64,000 nt of DNA from Alcanivorax limicola (GTDB lineage: Bacteria > Pseudomonadota > Gammaproteobacteria > Pseudomonadales > Alcanivoracaceae), in the NCBI RefSeq assembly GCF_019931215.1, contig NZ_JAIOUB010000001.1, positions 248,001 to 312,000 of the forward strand, given 5' to 3'. The notes under the pieces are model-generated. The model saw only the letters and a program-made list of their open reading frames with translations. It did no database searches and was not told the DNA's origin. Below are positions 54,539-62,970 of the stretch, piece by piece; position 1 is the stretch's first letter; each line of letters begins with the position of its first letter. A program made the position numbers and the translations under genes.

Positions 54539-55402
54539 ATGGAGCGTCTCAAAGCCTGGTACATCAGTGTCTATTTGCTGGTCGCGTCGCTGGCCAGCCT
54601 GCATATCCTGCTGTTGCTTTCCCGCACCTGGCGGGTGGAGTGGGTGGGTGCGCTGATGGCGTGCTCGGCGTTTCCGGGATTTCTCATCTGGTTGTCGCTG
54701 CGTCGTCCGGCGCGGACGACAGCGCATCTGTTCGGGGTAACCTGCTTTGCCTGGCTGGGCACTTGCCTGGCCGTGTTTGGTACCTTGACCGCCAGTGATC
54801 CGGACGGCTGGCCGGTGCTGTTTGCATTGCCGCTCGGGCTGGGCGGTTTTCTGTTGTATCTGTTGTGGTACAGCCGGCTCAGCCAGCGCGGGCGGCAGCT
54901 GCAATTGTTGTCAACGCTGCCGGACGTCACGCTGTATGGTCTGGACGGCGCCCCGGTGACCAATCGCGATCTGTTGGGGAAACCTGTGGTATGGCTGTTT
55001 TTTCGGGGTAACTGGTGCCCGTTATGCGTGGCGCAGGTGCATGAAATAGCGGCGCATTACCGCCAGTTGAGTGAGCAAGGCGTCACGGTGGCGCTGGTGT
55101 CTCCCCAGCCGCTGGAGAAGACCCGCGCCCTGGCCCGGCGCTTCGATGTGCCGTTACTGTTTCTGCAAGACAGGGAAAATACTGCCGCAGAGACCCTGGG
55201 TATTGCACATCATGGTGGCGTGCCTGTGGGGCTCGGGCTGTTCGGTTATGGTCGGGATTCCGTGCTGCCGACGGTGCTGGTGACGAACGGGGAAGGGGAG
55301 ATCATCTTTCTTGATCAGAGCGATAACTATCGGGTGCGGCCTGAACCTCAGACGTTCATGAAGGTGATTGAGCGGGAGCGCGCTCGCCGCGCAGGCCTTT
55401 GA
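54539..55402 (+). CDS. membrane-anchored AhpC/TSA-type thioredoxin-fold protein
   Basis: 287 residues. Four hydrophobic helices (about residues 9-27, 34-53, 60-83 and 91-112) followed by a thioredoxin-like domain of the peroxiredoxin/AhpC-TSA group, about 125-275. The redox motif is GNWCPLC (Cys160 and Cys163). A WCxxC pair, rather than the TFVC of classic peroxiredoxins, fits an atypical redox or peroxiredoxin-like protein. Whether the domain faces the cytosol or periplasm is not clear. AAAAGGAG precedes the ATG. It follows the esterase by 37 bases. Confidence 0.8.
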   Translation: MERLKAWYISVYLLVASLASLHILLLLSRTWRVEWVGALMACSAFPGFLIWLSLRRPARTTAHLFGVTCFAWLGTCLAVFGTLTASDPDGWPVLFALPLGLGGFLLYLLWYSRLSQRGRQLQLLSTLPDVTLYGLDGAPVTNRDLLGKPVVWLFFRGNWCPLCVAQVHEIAAHYRQLSEQGVTVALVSPQPLEKTRALARRFDVPLLFLQDRENTAAETLGIAHHGGVPVGLGLFGYGRDSVLPTVLVTNGEGEIIFLDQSDNYRVRPEPQTFMKVIERERARRAGL

Positions 55403-55413
55403 CGTCTGCGCTT

Positions 55414-55440
55414 GCCCCCGGCGGCTGGTTCGCCGGGGGC
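55414..55440. terminator. hairpin between convergent redox and aroG genes
   Basis: GCCCCCGGCG (55414-55423) and CGCCGGGGGC (55431-55440) make a perfect 10-bp stem with a 7-base loop between the convergent stops. No T-tract on either side; a bidirectional transcript-end hairpin is likely. Confidence 0.65.
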
Positions 55441-55450
55441 AAGGCGTGAG

Positions 55451-56527
55451 TCAGCCAGCTGTTCGCGCGGGCAGTACGTCGCGCAGTTTGTCCGCCATGC
55501 TGCGGATGGTCTCTTCGGTGGTCTCCCAGCCAATACAGCCATCCGTAACAGATACCCCATACTCGAGCTCGGACAGATCGGCCGGAATCTTCTGATTGCC
55601 CGGCTTCAGGTGAGACTCGACCATCAGACCGATGATGGACGTGTTGCCCTCGATGATCTGATTGGTAATGTTTTCCATGACCAGTGTCTGCAGGGACGGG
55701 TCCTTGTTCGAATTGGCGTGGCTGGCATCGACCATGATGTTGGTGGAGACACCGGCTTTCGCCAACGCCTGCTCTGCCAGCGATACGGACACCGAATCAT
55801 AGTTGGGCTTGCCGCCGCCACCGCGCAGTACCACGTGGGCGTAGGGGTTGCCGCGGGTGACGGTGATGGCCACCTTGCCGTCGGTGTCGATACCGAGAAA
55901 ACGGTGTGGATGCTTGACGCTGAGCATCGCGTTGATCGCCACATCCAGACCGCCATCGGTGCCATTCTTGAAGCCCACCGGGCTGGACAGACCGGATGAC
56001 ATCTCGCGATGGGTCTGGGACTCGGTGGTGCGGGCGCCAATCGCAGACCAGGTGATCAGGTCCTGCATGTACTGCGGTGTGATCGGGTCCAGTGCTTCGG
56101 TGGCGGTGGGCAGGCCCATTTCCGCCATGTCCAGCAGCAGTTTGCGGGCGATATGCAGACCGTCTTCGATCTTGAAGGTGTCATTCATGTAGGGGTCGTT
56201 GATCAGCCCTTTCCAGCCCACGGTGGTGCGCGGTTTTTCAAAGTACACGCGCTGCACCAGCACCAGGGTGTCGGACACTTCATCGGCCAGGGCTTTCAGG
56301 CGGCGGGCGTAGTCATGGGCGGCTTCCACATCATGGATGGAGCAGGGCCCGATCACCACGAACAGGCGGTGATCCTTGCGGTCCAGAATATCGCGAATGA
56401 CGTCGCGGCCCTGGGCCACCGTATCGTGTGCCGTCTTCGAGAGTGGCAACTTCGCCTTCAGCGCCTTCGGTGTCACCAGCAGTGTCTGGGATTCGATATT
56501 GAGATCGTCAACCTGTGTTTCAACCAT
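55451..56527 (-). CDS. 3-deoxy-D-arabino-heptulosonate 7-phosphate synthase, class I
   Basis: 358-residue AroF/G/H-type enzyme that joins phosphoenolpyruvate and erythrose 4-phosphate, the first step of aromatic amino acid synthesis. Family blocks are GPCSIHD, RVYFEKPRTTVGWKGLINDP, GARTTESQTHREMSSGLSSPVGFKNGT and MVDASHANSNKDP. The feedback-inhibitor specificity (Tyr, Phe or Trp) cannot be read safely. No neighbouring aromatic genes. Confidence 0.94.
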   Translation of the reverse strand: MVETQVDDLNIESQTLLVTPKALKAKLPLSKTAHDTVAQGRDVIRDILDRKDHRLFVVIGPCSIHDVEAAHDYARRLKALADEVSDTLVLVQRVYFEKPRTTVGWKGLINDPYMNDTFKIEDGLHIARKLLLDMAEMGLPTATEALDPITPQYMQDLITWSAIGARTTESQTHREMSSGLSSPVGFKNGTDGGLDVAINAMLSVKHPHRFLGIDTDGKVAITVTRGNPYAHVVLRGGGGKPNYDSVSVSLAEQALAKAGVSTNIMVDASHANSNKDPSLQTLVMENITNQIIEGNTSIIGLMVESHLKPGNQKIPADLSELEYGVSVTDGCIGWETTEETIRSMADKLRDVLPARTAG

Positions 56528-56629
56528 GATGGTCCGCTACCTGTGCCAAGCTGTTGGATGTTATGCGTAGAGCGAGCATGGCAGTCTAGCGGAATCAGTG
56601 CGCTGAAGAAACACGATGGCGCGGCGCTA

Positions 56630-57406
56630 TCAGTCCTGTTGGCAGTCCTGCTGGCAGCCCCGCCGGCCGGGTCCACGGGCAGCATTCGCTGGAAGCGCGC
56701 CGAGCAGGGTCTCCACCCACGCAGGCACCAGCTCACTGGCCAGGCCCTCGCGATGCTCACGGAAAGCACTGCGCACGCGTGACGCCTCGAGATTCAGCTC
56801 CAGCGTGTGTGCGCCGGCACGGTTGGCCACTTCCACGAAGCCTGCGGCGGGATAGACATTGCCGGAGGTGCCGATGCTGATGAAGTGCTGACAGCGCTCC
56901 AGCGCCGTGTAAATGCGCTCCATTTCCAGCGGCATTTCGCCGAACCAGACAATGTGCGGGCGCAGGCAGCCGCTGTTCTGGCAACCCTGGCACCTGCTGT
57001 CGGGGCCCAGATCCTGGGCAGTGTCCTGCACATGGTCACATAGCCGGCAACGTGCCTTGAGCAGCTCGCCGTGCATGTGTACTACTCGCTGGCTGCCCGC
57101 GCGCTCATGCAGGTTGTCGATATTCTGCGTAACCAGCAGAAACCGCTCTCCCAGCGACCGTTCCAGCTGCGCCAGCGCGATATGCGCAGGGTTTGGACGT
57201 ATTGCCGCGTCCAGCAGCTGCCGACGGCGCTCATTATAGAAACGTTGCACCAGCGGCGGGTCACGCAGGAAGGCCTCCGGCGTCGCCACGTCCTCCAGGC
57301 GGTGGTTTTCCCACAGCCCGTCAGCGCCCCGAAAGGTGCGGATGCCGGATTCGGCCGAGATGCCGGCCCCGGTCAGTATGACAATGTTTTCAATAGTTTC
57401 TGCCAT
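56630..57406 (-). CDS. cobB: NAD-dependent protein deacylase (sirtuin, CobB type)
   Basis: 258-residue class III sirtuin. NAD-binding [22 protein letters not shown], catalytic His112 (VHMHGEL), zinc Cys pairs CRLC and CQGC. Tyr57 and Arg60 (FYNERR) form the YxxR signature for desuccinylase/demalonylase activity, as in E. coli CobB. It removes acyl groups from lysines using NAD. A C-terminal duplication CQQDCQQD comes from a 12-base tandem repeat just before the stop. GAGGAGG precedes the ATG. Confidence 0.93.
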   Translation of the reverse strand: MAETIENIVILTGAGISAESGIRTFRGADGLWENHRLEDVATPEAFLRDPPLVQRFYNERRRQLLDAAIRPNPAHIALAQLERSLGERFLLVTQNIDNLHERAGSQRVVHMHGELLKARCRLCDHVQDTAQDLGPDSRCQGCQNSGCLRPHIVWFGEMPLEMERIYTALERCQHFISIGTSGNVYPAAGFVEVANRAGAHTLELNLEASRVRSAFREHREGLASELVPAWVETLLGALPANAARGPGRRGCQQDCQQD

Positions 57407-57449
57407 GCCACCTCCTCATTCACGGCGCTGTGCCGCTATACTGTCGCCC

Positions 57450-57830
57450 ATGAACGATACCATTATCCGCTTGCAGGAAACCTGCACCCTGGGAGACCGG
57501 GGCAACGTCAATCTGCTGTACTTCCATCACGAGATGGTGCTGATGATCAGTGCCGCTGCGGTGGGTCTTTACCGTAACCGTGCTGCGCTGGATGATCCGC
57601 TGGGTAACGGCGTGCTGGGTTATGAAGTGATTCCGCCCGGGATGGCGCCGGCCTGGCAGCCGGAGTGTGGCTTTGTGCGCGAACAGGCCTCGGGCTACGT
57701 TGGCCTGACCTCCGGCGCGGTGCTGTTCATCCGCCCGGACGGTGTGGCGCTTTACCCGGACGGCATGGCCGCACTGCGCAACCAGGCCATGCAGTGGCTG
57801 ATACCCTACGAGCCCCGCCAATTGAACTGA
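57450..57830 (+). CDS. hypothetical protein, 126 residues
   Basis: 126-residue soluble protein with no family I recognise. It begins MNDTIIRLQETCTLGDRGNVNLLYFHHEMVLMISAAAVGLY and looks mixed alpha/beta with no signal peptide or membrane segment. Codon usage is normal for the window, and it is followed after 19 bp by the GNAT-nitrilase gene on the same strand, which suggests co-transcription. No Shine-Dalgarno is seen; TATACT (57437-57442) ends 7 bases before the ATG, as for other predicted leaderless genes. An upstream in-frame start would run into the cobB region and is rejected. Confidence 0.65.
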   Translation: MNDTIIRLQETCTLGDRGNVNLLYFHHEMVLMISAAAVGLYRNRAALDDPLGNGVLGYEVIPPGMAPAWQPECGFVREQASGYVGLTSGAVLFIRPDGVALYPDGMAALRNQAMQWLIPYEPRQLN

Positions 57831-57849
57831 CAGATGCGAGGAAGTATCC

Positions 57850-59388
57850 ATGGGTGAGGAAAGCACCAAACTGCGTCTTCGGCAATTGACCGAAGAGGAC
57901 TATCCGGAGCTTGCAGCCCTGATGAACCTGGTCTACGCGGATATCGGCGGCGCCTGGCCGGAAGACACCGTGCGTACCCTGATGAAGATCTTCCCGGAAG
58001 GGCAGTTGTGCATCGAGGATAACGAAGAACTGGTGGCTGCCGCGCTGACGGTGCGGGTGAAGTATGACCGCTTTTCCAATCCGCATCGCTACGAAGACCT
58101 GATCACCGATGACAAGGTGCACTCCCACGACAAGGACGGTGACGCCCTGTATGGCCTGGATGTGTTCGTGCATCCCGGCTATCGCGGCTACCGCCTCGGC
58201 CGGCGTCTGTATGAAGCGCGCAAGGAACTCTGCCGCGATGAGAATTTGCGCGCCATCCTCGCCGGCGGCCGCCTTCCCGGCTATACCAACCATGCAGAGG
58301 AAATGTCGGTAACCGACTATATCGAGCAGGTGGAGCGGCAGAAGATCTATGACCCGATCCTGTCGTTCCAGCTGGCCAACGGTTTCGACGTCAAGCGCCT
58401 GCTCAAACGCTACCTGCCGGAAGACGAAGACTCCCGCGGCTACGCGACGCTGCTGGAATGGGACAATATCCTGTACGTGCCCGACGACCAGAACTTCTAT
58501 GAAAGCAAGACCATGGTGCGGCTGGGCGTGGTGCAGCGCCGTATGCGTGCTGCCCGCTCGGTGGATGATCTGCTCAACCAGGTGGAATTCTTTGTTGATG
58601 CGCTGTCTGACTACCGCGCCGATTTTGCCGTATTGCCCGAGTTTTTCAGCGCGCCTTTGATGGGCCTGGAGCTGGACATGCCGTCGCTGGAAGCGATCCG
58701 CTTCCTGGCCAGCTTCACCCCGCAGATACGCGATGCCGTGTCCGAGCTGGCGGTGAGCTACAACATCAATGTGGTGGCGGGCTCCATGCCGCTGGTGGAG
58801 GACGGCAACGTCTACAATGTCGCCTACCTGTGCCGTCGTGACGGCACCATGGAAGAACAGCGCAAGATCCACATCACCCCGAGTGAGCGGCGTGACTGGG
58901 GCATCGAGGGCGGCGATCAGATTCAGGTGTTCGAAACGGATGCCGGGCGCGTCGGCATTCTTATCTGTTATGACGTGGAGTTCCCCGAGCTGGGCCGCAT
59001 CCTGGCAGAGCAGGGGATGGAAATCCTGATCGTGCCATTCTGGACCGATACCAAGAACGGCTACCTGCGCGTGCGCCATTGCGCCCAGGCGCGTGCCATC
59101 GAGAACGAGTGCTACGTGGCCATTTCGGGCAGCGTCGGCAACCTGCCACGGGTGGATAACGTGGACATCCAGTACGCCCAGTCCGCGGTCTTCACCCCCA
59201 GCGATTTCTATTTCCCCCATGACGGCATCATCAGCGAAGCCGTACCGAATACCGAAATGCTGCTGTTTGCCGACGTCGACCTGGACAAGCTGAAACTGCT
59301 GCACACCGAAGGGTCGGTGACCAACCTCAAGGACCGGCGCCACGATATGTATCGCCTGAAATGGCGCAGCCAGATCGCACCGGAATGA
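57850..59388 (+). CDS. GNAT acetyltransferase / carbon-nitrogen hydrolase fusion
   Basis: 512 residues. The GNAT-like domain (about 5-210) has a long N-terminal stretch (LRLRQLTEEDYPELAALMNLVY) with the acetyl-CoA loop region GYRGYRLGRRLYEAR. The nitrilase-superfamily domain (about 225-500) has the full catalytic set Glu264 (LPEFF), Lys339 (QRKIHITPSE) and Cys373 (LICYDVEFPE). Such fusions are widespread and their substrates are unassigned; likely a carbon-nitrogen hydrolysis such as of an amide. It starts 19 bases after the 126-residue gene. Confidence 0.9.
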   Translation: MGEESTKLRLRQLTEEDYPELAALMNLVYADIGGAWPEDTVRTLMKIFPEGQLCIEDNEELVAAALTVRVKYDRFSNPHRYEDLITDDKVHSHDKDGDALYGLDVFVHPGYRGYRLGRRLYEARKELCRDENLRAILAGGRLPGYTNHAEEMSVTDYIEQVERQKIYDPILSFQLANGFDVKRLLKRYLPEDEDSRGYATLLEWDNILYVPDDQNFYESKTMVRLGVVQRRMRAARSVDDLLNQVEFFVDALSDYRADFAVLPEFFSAPLMGLELDMPSLEAIRFLASFTPQIRDAVSELAVSYNINVVAGSMPLVEDGNVYNVAYLCRRDGTMEEQRKIHITPSERRDWGIEGGDQIQVFETDAGRVGILICYDVEFPELGRILAEQGMEILIVPFWTDTKNGYLRVRHCAQARAIENECYVAISGSVGNLPRVDNVDIQYAQSAVFTPSDFYFPHDGIISEAVPNTEMLLFADVDLDKLKLLHTEGSVTNLKDRRHDMYRLKWRSQIAPE

Positions 59389-59492
59389 ATGTCGGGGCAC
59401 CTGTCGAATAGCGCCTTTGTGAGACGACACAGGGAAGACGCGGCGTGTAGTGCGCTGTTATCTTCCCTGTACGACTCCCTGAGGAGAGAACC

Positions 59493-59858
59493 ATGTCATA
59501 TGTAGACGGATTTGTGGTCGCGGTGCCCACCGCAAACAAGGCGGTATTCCAGACCCACATTGATGAAGCAGGTGCGGTATTCATGGAGCATGGCGCCACC
59601 CAGTATGTGGAATGCTGGGGGGACGACGTGCCGGAGGGTGAAGTCACCTCCTTGCCCATGGCCGTCAAGTGCGAGCCCGGCGAAACGGTGGTCTTCTCCT
59701 GGATCATGTGGCCATCGAAGGCGGCGCGTGACACCGGCATGCAGAAAGCCATGGAAGATCCGCGCCTGCACCCCGACGTCAACCCGATGCCGTTTGATGG
59801 CAAGCGGATGATATTCGGAGGCTTCGTGCCGCTGATCAACCTCACAAAAGCCGGTTGA
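59493..59858 (+). CDS. DUF1428 family protein
   Basis: 121-residue YbaA-like DUF1428 protein (dimeric alpha-beta barrel-type fold): MSYVDGFVVAVPTANKAVFQTHIDEAGAVFMEHGATQYVECWGDDVP, then FSWIMWPSKAARD and DGKRMIFGGFVPL. No catalytic role is known. GAGGAGAG ribosome site precedes the ATG. A possible stress-related small protein; nothing further can be seen. Confidence 0.9.
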   Translation: MSYVDGFVVAVPTANKAVFQTHIDEAGAVFMEHGATQYVECWGDDVPEGEVTSLPMAVKCEPGETVVFSWIMWPSKAARDTGMQKAMEDPRLHPDVNPMPFDGKRMIFGGFVPLINLTKAG

Positions 59859-59935
59859 ATCAGGCGGCGGATTTCAAGCAACGCGGCACCCTTGAACGTA
59901 ACGAGGCACTGGCGGTGCCGCAGCGGATACCCTGG

Positions 59936-60811
59936 ATGGCAATTACACCGTTTGACGCACTGGCCTGCCCACTGGATGGTAATCCGCTGCACTGTCAGGA
60001 TGGCGTCTGGCGCTGTGCCGACGGGCACAGCTTCGATATTGCCCGCCAGGGGTACGTTAACCTGCTGCCGGTTCAGAACAAGCGCTCACGGGACCCCGGC
60101 GACAGCAAGGAAATGGTTGCCGCCCGGTCCCGATTTCTCGCTGCCGGCTTCTATGATCCCATTGCCGAGGCGGTCAACGCTGCGGTGTTGGGTGACATGG
60201 CGCCCGGGCAGCATGCCTGCTGTCTGGATGCCGGGTGCGGTGAAGGACATTACCTGCGAAGCCTGGCGAGTGCCGCCGGAGCCCGGCATCTGAGCTTGCT
60301 GGGGCTGGATATTTCGAAATGGGCCGTTCAGGCCGCCGCACGACGGGCGCTGACTGCGCACGGTGGATTGACCGCCGACAGTGGAGCGTCCCGCTGGGTG
60401 GTGGGCAGCAACGCCCGCCTGCCTGTGTTGTCCGGCACGCTGGATCAGGTGCTGTGCCTCTTCGGTTTTCCGGTTTACCCTGAATTTTCCCGTGTTCTGC
60501 GACCCGGTGGCATGTTGTTGCAGGTGGATGCCGGGCAGGATCATCTGCGCGAATTGCGGCAAGTCATCTATCCCAGCCTCAAGCCTGAACGGCCGCCTGA
60601 AGACACAGCGCCGCCGGGCTTTACGCTGCAGCACCAGCAACACCTTCGCTATCCACTGACACTGCGCACAGCGGATCTGGTTGCCGATCTTCTGGCAATG
60701 ACCCCCCATCTTTACCGTGCCAGCCACGAGGGCCGTGCCCGGGCTGCCGCGCTGACCTCAATACGCGTCATCGTCGATGTGCGGCTGACGATGTTTCGCA
60801 GTGCAACCTGA
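59936..60811 (+). CDS. rlmA: 23S rRNA (guanine745-N1)-methyltransferase RlmA
   Basis: 291 residues. It methylates guanine 745 of 23S rRNA using SAM. The N-terminal zinc-ribbon-like part reads CPLDG...CADGHSFDIARQGYVNLLPVQNKRSRDPGDSKEM. The Rossmann SAM motif is LDAGCGEGHYLRSL. One of the zinc-ligand Cys positions of the E. coli enzyme is Asp here, a variation I recall in Pseudomonas-type homologues. ATG at 59936 fits the family N-terminus; an upstream TTG at 59855 in the same frame is not favoured. Confidence 0.9.
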   Translation: MAITPFDALACPLDGNPLHCQDGVWRCADGHSFDIARQGYVNLLPVQNKRSRDPGDSKEMVAARSRFLAAGFYDPIAEAVNAAVLGDMAPGQHACCLDAGCGEGHYLRSLASAAGARHLSLLGLDISKWAVQAAARRALTAHGGLTADSGASRWVVGSNARLPVLSGTLDQVLCLFGFPVYPEFSRVLRPGGMLLQVDAGQDHLRELRQVIYPSLKPERPPEDTAPPGFTLQHQQHLRYPLTLRTADLVADLLAMTPHLYRASHEGRARAAALTSIRVIVDVRLTMFRSAT

Positions 60812-60838
60812 TGCGGACGTCTGGCTTTATCTGTCAGC

Positions 60839-60869
60839 TTGACCTCAACTAAAGTTAAGGTATTAGGCT
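60839..60869 (+). promoter_or_regulatory. SoxR-like operator/promoter
   Basis: TTGACC (60839-60844), a 19-base spacer and TAGGCT (60864-60869). The spacer carries the dyad CCTCAACTAAAGTTAAGG (60843-60860), 14 of 18 identical to the SoxR site CCTCAAGTTAACTTGAGG. The over-long 19-base spacer and the position of the dyad copy the MerR/SoxR-type activated promoters such as E. coli soxS. It lies about 32 bases upstream of the MBL-fold gene start. Confidence 0.65.
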
Positions 60870-60900
60870 GGGTTCTGTCCCGACACACACGGAGCAGAGC

Positions 60901-61539
60901 ATGAAGCAGTTATTACCGGATCTTTGGCAGACGGAGGTTGAACGGCCCGCTCCCGGCCTGACCACGCAGGCGTATTTCCTCGTCCGTCCGCAGGGCAACA
61001 TACTGTTCTATAACACCAGTCATGCCGCAGAGATTGAGCATATGGCCCGCCTCGGTGGCGTCCAGTACCAACTCCTGAGTCACCGGGATGAACTGGGCGA
61101 ATCCCTGAACCTGTTCCATGAACGTTTTGGCACGGTGCTCGGTGGTCATGCTCGGGAGAGAGAGGATTTCGCGCAGTACCGAACGCCGGACATCCTGTTT
61201 TCCCGGCGCGAAACGTTCCGGGAAGCGGCGTTGAAGGACATTGAAGTGATTCCCACACCCGGCCACAGCCCGGGCAGCACCTGTTTTCTGGTGACAGGTG
61301 CGGCAGGCAAACGCTACCTGTTTACGGGCGACACGCTTTATCTCAGCCGCGGCGATATCTGGAAACCGGGCCTGCTACCGGGCAGTGATAAAGCCGCGCT
61401 TGTCGACAGCCTGAAAGTGTTGCAGACGCTGGCGCCGGACGCCGTGTTCTCCAGCGCCTTCGCCGGCCCCCGCAGTTATCAGCTGGCCCCGCCGGACTGG
61501 CACGGACACGTCGAGACAGCACTGGCAAGTCTCCTGTGA
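60901..61539 (+). CDS. metallo-beta-lactamase-fold hydrolase
   Basis: 212-residue small MBL-fold protein. The first metal motif is atypical: SHRDELG (His61) in place of HxHxDH. Other ligands are His83, His122 (TPGHSPGSTC) and Asp144 (FTGDTL). A GGAGCAGAGC ribosome site precedes the ATG. The degenerate motif suggests one metal site or altered chemistry. The SoxR-like promoter upstream suggests redox-stress induction, so a role in removing oxidised or electrophilic products is possible. No substrate is known. Confidence 0.82.
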   Translation: MKQLLPDLWQTEVERPAPGLTTQAYFLVRPQGNILFYNTSHAAEIEHMARLGGVQYQLLSHRDELGESLNLFHERFGTVLGGHAREREDFAQYRTPDILFSRRETFREAALKDIEVIPTPGHSPGSTCFLVTGAAGKRYLFTGDTLYLSRGDIWKPGLLPGSDKAALVDSLKVLQTLAPDAVFSSAFAGPRSYQLAPPDWHGHVETALASLL

Positions 61540-61599
61540 TCTGGATACTTGCGCACCGGTTGCCTAAAGTAGCTGCATCAACGCGGCGAGTGACAAGGC

Positions 61600-62724
61600 A
61601 TGGCGGAAGCAGAACAACAAACCGGCGGGCGAGGGGGGCAATACCTGCTGACGCTGGTCTTTGTGGTGATTGGATTCTTTATTGGCAGCCACATCGATGC
61701 CATCGCACCCTGGCTCACCGAAGACCTGTCGCTGCGCTTGTGGCATCTGCTGCTGTTGCCCATCTGGTTTTTTGTCTCCGTCATGGTGCATGAGGGCGGT
61801 CATTTCGTCGCGGGTCGACTGGCCGGACTCCAGTGGATGACGGTGACGGCAGGGCCCCTGCGCCTGACACGGCTGCGCTCAGGCGTTAGCGTCCAGTGGT
61901 TCAGGAATGATTCCAGCATCGGCGGTCTGGTGCTGATGGTGCCGGGTACCGTACCGATCTCGCGCACCGGGTGGGCTGCCTTCGTGTTGGGCGGCCCCGT
62001 GGCCAACCTGCTGTTCTCAGCGGTCTTGATTGGCGTGCTACGCGTTGGTGTCACCGCTGCCTGGCAGGGGCCGCTACTTCTTCTGGCATTGGTCTCACTG
62101 TTCCTCGGCGTGCTTAACCTGCTGCCGTTTCGCGCCAGTGGTTTCAGCACTGACGGCCGCAATCTGCTGGACATCCTTCGCGATGATGCGACCTACGCGG
62201 TGTCGCGGGCGATGCTGGCCATCGCCGGGCACAGCGCTGCTGGCGTGCGCCCGCGAGAGTGGAACAGCACGCTTGTCGCGCAGGTTCGGGAGTTCCATCA
62301 CGGCAATAACGCAGATGCTGACGAAGCAAGCCGGGCCGCGAGTGCTACCCAGGCCTATATTCTTTACCTGCACGCGCTGGATGCGGGAGACCGGGAAGCC
62401 ATGCGGCGTTATCTGGCGGACACGGCGGAGTGTTTCGAGGCACTTCCCTCACTGACTGCCTCGCCGGTCGCCTGTGCATTGGCGATACATTTTCGCCTGA
62501 TTGACGCGGATCTTGCTGCGGCCGAAATCTGGCATGAAAAAGGGCGCAGTGGTTTGACGGATGCGTCGATGTTGGCAGTGGCTGACTTTTCGCGTGCATA
62601 TATCGACGGGGACATCAATGAGGCCCGGCGGCTGGCAGATCATGCTCGGCGGTGTATGGCGGAGGATGCCGATCAGGGTGGGGTGTTGCCCTATCGCGAC
62701 TTGCTGGAGCGCATTGTCGTTTGA
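61600..62724 (+). CDS. M50-family site-2-protease-like membrane metalloprotease
   Basis: 374 residues. Zinc motif HEGGH (His64, Glu65, His68) lies in a transmembrane helix; the second motif is NLLPFRASGFSTDGRNLL with Asp185. At least four hydrophobic helices cover residues 15-180. A soluble, helical region of about 190 residues follows, with Ala/Asp/Arg-rich pairs reminiscent of TPR-like hairpins. It resembles intramembrane M50 proteases rather than RseP because no PDZ domain is visible. A likely regulated intramembrane protease, substrate unknown. No sigma/anti-sigma gene is adjacent. Confidence 0.82.
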   Translation: MAEAEQQTGGRGGQYLLTLVFVVIGFFIGSHIDAIAPWLTEDLSLRLWHLLLLPIWFFVSVMVHEGGHFVAGRLAGLQWMTVTAGPLRLTRLRSGVSVQWFRNDSSIGGLVLMVPGTVPISRTGWAAFVLGGPVANLLFSAVLIGVLRVGVTAAWQGPLLLLALVSLFLGVLNLLPFRASGFSTDGRNLLDILRDDATYAVSRAMLAIAGHSAAGVRPREWNSTLVAQVREFHHGNNADADEASRAASATQAYILYLHALDAGDREAMRRYLADTAECFEALPSLTASPVACALAIHFRLIDADLAAAEIWHEKGRSGLTDASMLAVADFSRAYIDGDINEARRLADHARRCMAEDADQGGVLPYRDLLERIVV

Positions 62725-62757
62725 GGGGTTTCCATTCTTTGTTGGTTTGGTGGTTGT

Positions 62758-62875
62758 GGCCCTCGGGGGGCGGGGATGTATTTTCAGGACCCGCCGTAAA
62801 TACATCCCTGTAGTCTTGTGTTCGGCATCCATGCCTCACACAGTCCTGAAAATACATCCCCGCCCCCCGAGGGCC
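62758..62875. repeat. 118-bp element with perfect 33-bp terminal inverted repeats
   Basis: Bases 62758-62790 and 62843-62875 are perfect reverse complements over 33 bases. The arms contain a G-rich run and the core GATGTATTTTCAGGAC. The 52-base centre has an inner palindrome GGCAT-CC-ATGCC flanked by TGTG/CACA (TGTG about 62818-62821, CACA about 62839-62842), plus a further copy of the core-related TAAATACATCCC (62797-62808). It is between convergent genes. Type is unknown: REP/BIME-like or MITE-like. Confidence 0.85.
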
Positions 62876-62970
62876 GTCACGCGCAGCCCGGTTAACAAAC
62901 TGGAAGCCAACTGACGGGCTTGTTCCTCCAGAGCGCTGAGGCAAACCACCAAACTTAGAATCTACTGCCA

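Noticed and set aside
57727-59430. 567-codon open frame antisense to the GNAT-nitrilase fusion gene
   Set aside because: It mirrors a real gene with full catalytic motifs on the other strand; high GC and third-position bias keep the antisense frame open. No ribosome site or recognisable domain.
59855-59935. TTG start of rlmA at 59855 overlapping the DUF1428 gene
   Set aside because: The extra 27 residues are not part of the family; ATG at 59936 precedes the CPLD zinc-ribbon region directly.
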